Below are positions 47,581 through 64,000 of a DNA stretch of 64,000 nucleotides, in pieces (the stretch's first letter is position 1; each line of letters opens with the position of its first letter). The DNA comes from Sipunculus nudus (lineage: Eukaryota; Annelida; Sipuncula; Golfingiida; Sipunculidae). Both the position numbers and the translations under genes were made by a program. A model generated the notes under the pieces. The model did no database searches, was not told the DNA's origin, and saw only the letters and a program-made list of their open reading frames with translations. The stretch covers positions 51,930,079-51,994,078 of the forward strand of contig CM049309.1 of NCBI GenBank assembly GCA_026874595.1, written 5' to 3'.

Positions 47581-49374
47581 CCGATCGTCCTTTATAAGTT
47601 ACATTTGACAATGTCATGATTGCCTCGGTTAACGGATGCATTATATGGTACAAATACCAAGGAAATCGGGAATAAATGGCCAACTGTCATCTAATTTTCC
47701 GGGGGGGGGATGTTAGTGAGGTTTACCATTAGCTGGTCATGGTTAGCCAGTTGAACACTTGATACGTTTTAAATGCCTCTTTAAGAACTGCTACAGCTGA
47801 GTCGCAATGAACCTAGTTAATTAAATTCTTATGATTTCAGGGGGGAAATACATTCTTTGATCCTGAGAAATAGAAAAGGAAATAAGTATTTAATTATGCA
47901 TTAAATTGATTAACAATACTTTCTGCCATCCCAGTAAACCTGTTTTTTATTTATTTTTTAGGTTAGACAAAAAAATATTTTGCACCAAGGAGAGAAATAA
48001 GCAATTGCTTAAATGCCATTATTAATTGTAAAGAAAATAAATGATTTGATTTCATTTTACTGATATAAATTTTAAACGGAATATGAGAAACAGGTCCACA
48101 CTTGACAACATTTTTCCACAATCCTCTTGAAATGGGCATGGTAGGGAAAAGTGATGTTGTCATAATAGATGTTACATACAAAAGAGGGACCACTACAATC
48201 ACAGGATCAGTGATAAAATTTTACTGACCTCTCCTTACAGTTAACTGGGGTTAAGCTTGCATTTGCCTCACGCATGAGTATCACAGTTTATTTCCTTTGA
48301 TGTTATTTTAGGCCTACCCCCACAGGTTCATCTTGCAATATGCTTTTGCCCCAAGATTTTTCCAGCAATTAAAGTATGACCCCTAAATGTTTGACGGGTG
48401 GTGAAAACTGAAACAGACCATAACTAGGTCTACATGACTTTTTTTTTTAATTTGTCTCACAAAGGCTGAAGTGATTAATGTATATTTCATTCCTGCAAAA
48501 AGCATTAATTTTCGATGGAATTAAAATATGTGTTCCAAAAAAGTCATTTTGCACAACGTAAATTTACTAATTTATATATATATATGTGAATGTGACAAGA
48601 GGGTGCAAATGATGCCTCTTTCCCTTTCTGTGGGTAGGCCTATACAAAGTTTGGATAGAAAACTTTCTGAAATTGTTTATAGCCCTATTTCTCCACACAA
48701 GATGGGTTAATCAGGTCTCTGTCATTCCCGTCACAATTCTCTCAGCAAATTGTTTTCCTATTGACCAGGGTTTTACAACAAGCTGACTAATTGACCTATA
48801 ACAGCCCATATGCTCCGCCCGTTTTACCCAGTTATTATAATGAGCCCCTAAAGCTCCTACACAGGTCTTCCATGTTCATAGTTACAACCGCTGTTTATAA
48901 GACAATAGTGATGTCACGAAGGTTGATGAAACATGAGGTCGCATTGACTGACGTCATCAACATGAATAACTGTTCTCCATTGTTGAATATATTGCAGTCA
49001 TTGTGAACTGTCTTGCCATATTTTGGATTATTTGTCTCATACAAATTACATGCAAGGTAAGACATTATTATTCACTTGGTAGTTGGAGGAATGGCTCCTG
49101 CAACCATCAGTTGGCCTAGAACTTTTTATACTGTCTCTTTTATAAAAAAATATCCCAAAAACAATCCGACATGGGTACTGGTAGAGACTACACATGTTCT
49201 GTTTGGCAGAGCTCTGCCAAATTATGCAGATGTTGTGCCTGTCAGATGATTGATAGTTCACAATGCTAATGGTCACTTGATTGGTTGCTTTTATGTCCAA
49301 TGCTTTTGATTATTCATTGAATGAATATGCAAATAAGGTCACATAGAATTCATGGATAGGTCAATTGGTTCAGT
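47581..49374. other. Non-coding, upstream of RNF111, nothing recognised
   Basis: Probably intron 1 or upstream flank of RNF111. It includes a G-run at 47701. No exon supported. Confidence 0.5.
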
Positions 49375-49890
49375 ATGAGGCAGTGGATAAAATTTCCTTG
49401 GCCCCCAACATGTTTATTAGAACCCACAGTTTGTGTAAGACCCTTGTTTCAGCGCCCCATTTTTATCTTTGTCAAAGCCAAGCCAAAAGAAGTATACGCT
49501 CATCGAGCAGCTACAGGTTGCTGCGGTCAAGACCTCAGCCCTGTGCGCTCCCTAAGCATGTTCTCTGAGCCAACAGTCGCAGTGCCACGCCAAGCCAAGC
49601 AAGGAGCGATAGAGGGCGCCATCTTCTCTCCTGGGTTGGAGTCTTTGTTAGAAAGCTACAGCATCCACAGCCACAAAGCCCGAAGCAACCCGCATTCCCT
49701 CTACCGATCCCAAGCAGCGGAGACCCAGCCGTGCCATTCGAGAACCAAACTTGATCCTTGAGAACGACCCTTTCTTCGAGTCGCAAAGCCCTTTTACTTG
49801 CGATTTCGGTCATTTGGACCGTTAAACCAGTTTCCCAGTTATGCAAGTTAACAAGTTTTTTCGTCATCGGCATTTTGTTTAAAACTGGGG
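49375..49890 (+). pseudogene. Possible decayed 3' end of an LTR retroelement (GC-rich relic)
   Basis: A GC-richer island with several broken frames. One late frame reads KQRRPSRAIREPN and stops at about 49828. Such basic strings often close gypsy-type polyproteins. It is followed by ACTGGGG directly before a TG...CA segment. No 5' LTR was found. Alternatively it is an upstream exon of RNF111: an acceptor-like TTGTTTCAG ends at about 49452. Confidence 0.35.
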
Positions 49891-50234
49891 TGATGTATTA
49901 TATTGGTTTGTTCAAAGTTACACTTTTTATTTAGAAGATATTAATAACTGATAAAAAACATGAAAATGTGCAATCAGGTCTAGTATTGTACTGCAGTAGG
50001 GCCTCCAGTTCACTTTTTATCTTTAAATGTAGACTCGTTGATCATGGACTTAATTAGGACTTTCACTCATACTCTGAGGTCAGGAAATGAGAAATCAGCT
50101 CAACTCATGTATAACACAAGTTATTTTCTAAGGTATCAATTTGAAAACACACTATGAGTGCACTTTTTATGTCATTTTCTCTATGTGCATATTTTTTTTA
50201 ATGTTCATACTTTTGGTATTTGCGTAATACATCA
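49891..50234 (+). repeat. Putative 3' or solo LTR (344 bp)
   Basis: It starts TGATGTATTA and ends TAATACATCA, a perfect 10-bp inverted terminus with TG...CA. A G-run precedes it like a polypurine tract. Three CACTTTTTAT copies lie inside. No second copy is present in the window, so the call rests on structure. Confidence 0.45.
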
Positions 50235-50248
50235 TTTATCTTGAAGAT

Positions 50249-62942
<12,694 letters not shown>

Positions 62943-64000
62943 GTGAGTACCTTGTTACATCAATAGACTTTATCCACCACACTGGTGCCACCTGGCAACA
63001 ATGGCTGACACTGAATGTTTGGGTTGTGAATATTGACAGGAAAGATAAAACTTTACTATATTTAAAATGATAAAAGTAAAAATGTTCCTTATCTTTTATA
63101 TCAAGGTTTTGATGCAGCCTGTTTTGTATTCTATATTCACTTAATAATAAATCAGCAATACTAGCTCACTTGACCAAAACACAAAAGTTTTCATTACTAA
63201 TTGTGATGATGCCCCTGGAAAAGATATATTATTATTGATTGAAATGGATACAGTGAGTTTTTTATAATTAATTGTCTGTGACACTGTTGCTTTTCAATTA
63301 ACGTGCTATTGGTAAAAGTGCAAGATAAGAGACCTACCCAAAAGATCATTTGGTGACAGTGGGCGGCCCTTATTTTTGCCCAAGTAACATGACTGCAGGC
63401 AGTGGCTTGGTGTCGGCAGGCCCTCAGGTCTGTTTTTGGGTCAAATAAAAATATGCTGAGCATACTTCATGAGAGATATAGCCGCAAGCCCCGAGATGAA
63501 AGGACAAATGCACCAGCTATGTGTAAGTTTACAGTGAAAAAGGCCTCCTTGGCCCTGGGAAGGCTGGTTGGGTAGCTGAAGGGCAGATCTTTTATACTGC
63601 ATCTTTGCCGTGCCATGTTCATCATATGGATCTTTTCACTTGATCAAGATTTAATGACACTTGGTTGACTTTCCTATTGTAACTAGTTTTACTGATTTTG
63701 CCATTTTGACGTTTAACTTTTCATATGTGACATACTATCTTATTAACTGTTACTCAGTTCTGATACTAAATAAGTTCTAATGTAAGCTGGGAGATGCATC
63801 TGATGGTTTTCATATTCATTGAAAGCAAAAGTGAAAATTTCTCATGTTTCAACTCACCAGAGAATGTGGTCCTTAAGTCAACATACTGCTATTTATCATA
63901 CCGTTTTTAAAAGGGATAAGGACCAAGGGTCATATTGCTACCAAGAGAAGCTGAAAGCATCCGGGCTCTCACTTACTCTTGTATTTTCCTATGAAACAAA
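62943..64000. other. RNF111 intron, nothing recognised
   Basis: It starts with the donor GTGAGT. No further exon, and no RING-finger coding sequence, is visible up to the window edge. Confidence 0.6.

Noticed and set aside
49604-49622. A GATAGAGGGCGCC string resembling a CTCF site
   Set aside because: Only the 3' half of the core matches; the CCA start is missing.

Overview
Eukaryotic nuclear DNA, AT-rich, with small phase-consistent exons, GT-AG introns and very dense repeats. The genes are animal genes. The repeat vocabulary (tandem-core elements with terminal hairpins, TGTC and GGAC microsatellites, short-LTR Ty3/gypsy of the K02A2.6/Mag type) suggests a lophotrochozoan, most likely a mollusc such as a bivalve. 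That last step is inference. I saw no prokaryotic genes, CRISPR array, tRNA or complete rRNA gene.

Three host genes can be assembled exon by exon. (1) 342-20590, plus strand: the 3' fifteen coding exons (about 1190 codons, 5' end outside the window) of a C2H2 zinc-finger protein of the ZNF280/POGZ type. The finger block is followed by a 440-residue acidic Ser/Glu exon with four 30-residue repeats, then a His/Tyr/Arg/Gly-rich tail. (2) 36737-47259, minus strand: complete four-exon ALG13 (164 residues), the catalytic half of the UDP-GlcNAc transferase that adds the second GlcNAc of the dolichol-linked N-glycan precursor. (3) 50249-62942 and beyond, plus strand: eight exons (755 codons) of RNF111/Arkadia, a SUMO-targeted ubiquitin ligase of TGF-beta/BMP signalling. 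Its RING exons lie to the right of the window. ALG13 and RNF111 are head to head and may share a promoter near 47.3-47.6 kb.

A full-length, apparently very young Ty3/gypsy element (36943-41783) sits antisense in ALG13 intron 3. It has identical 110-bp LTRs, a CTGAC target duplication, a tRNA-Leu(AAG)-type primer site and an uninterrupted gag-pol frame. Other elements are a DIRS-type RNase H relic (about 15.96-16.21 kb), four TIR elements or candidates (14.5-15.4, 50.9-51.9, 54.6-56.4 and 58.8-59.0 kb), and a putative solo or 3' LTR ending 12 bp before the first recognised RNF111 exon.

The most interesting region is the 22.0-30.2 kb gene-free block. Several repeat families end in a small hairpin followed by CTAG, and carry a 5' terminal sequence repeated in inverted form just inside the 3' end. 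This resembles non-autonomous Helitron/Helentron elements. They are nested inside one another, and empty-site sequences can be read within the window itself. The largest insert carries eight same-orientation CTCF-like motifs. A related element at 7.3-9.4 kb carries a 288/289-bp tandem array of nuclear-receptor DR1-like half-sites, and the 60.0-62.5 kb element carries a roughly 277-bp satellite. A 12-bp palindrome, GGTGGCGCCACC, recurs exactly nine times across different repeats.
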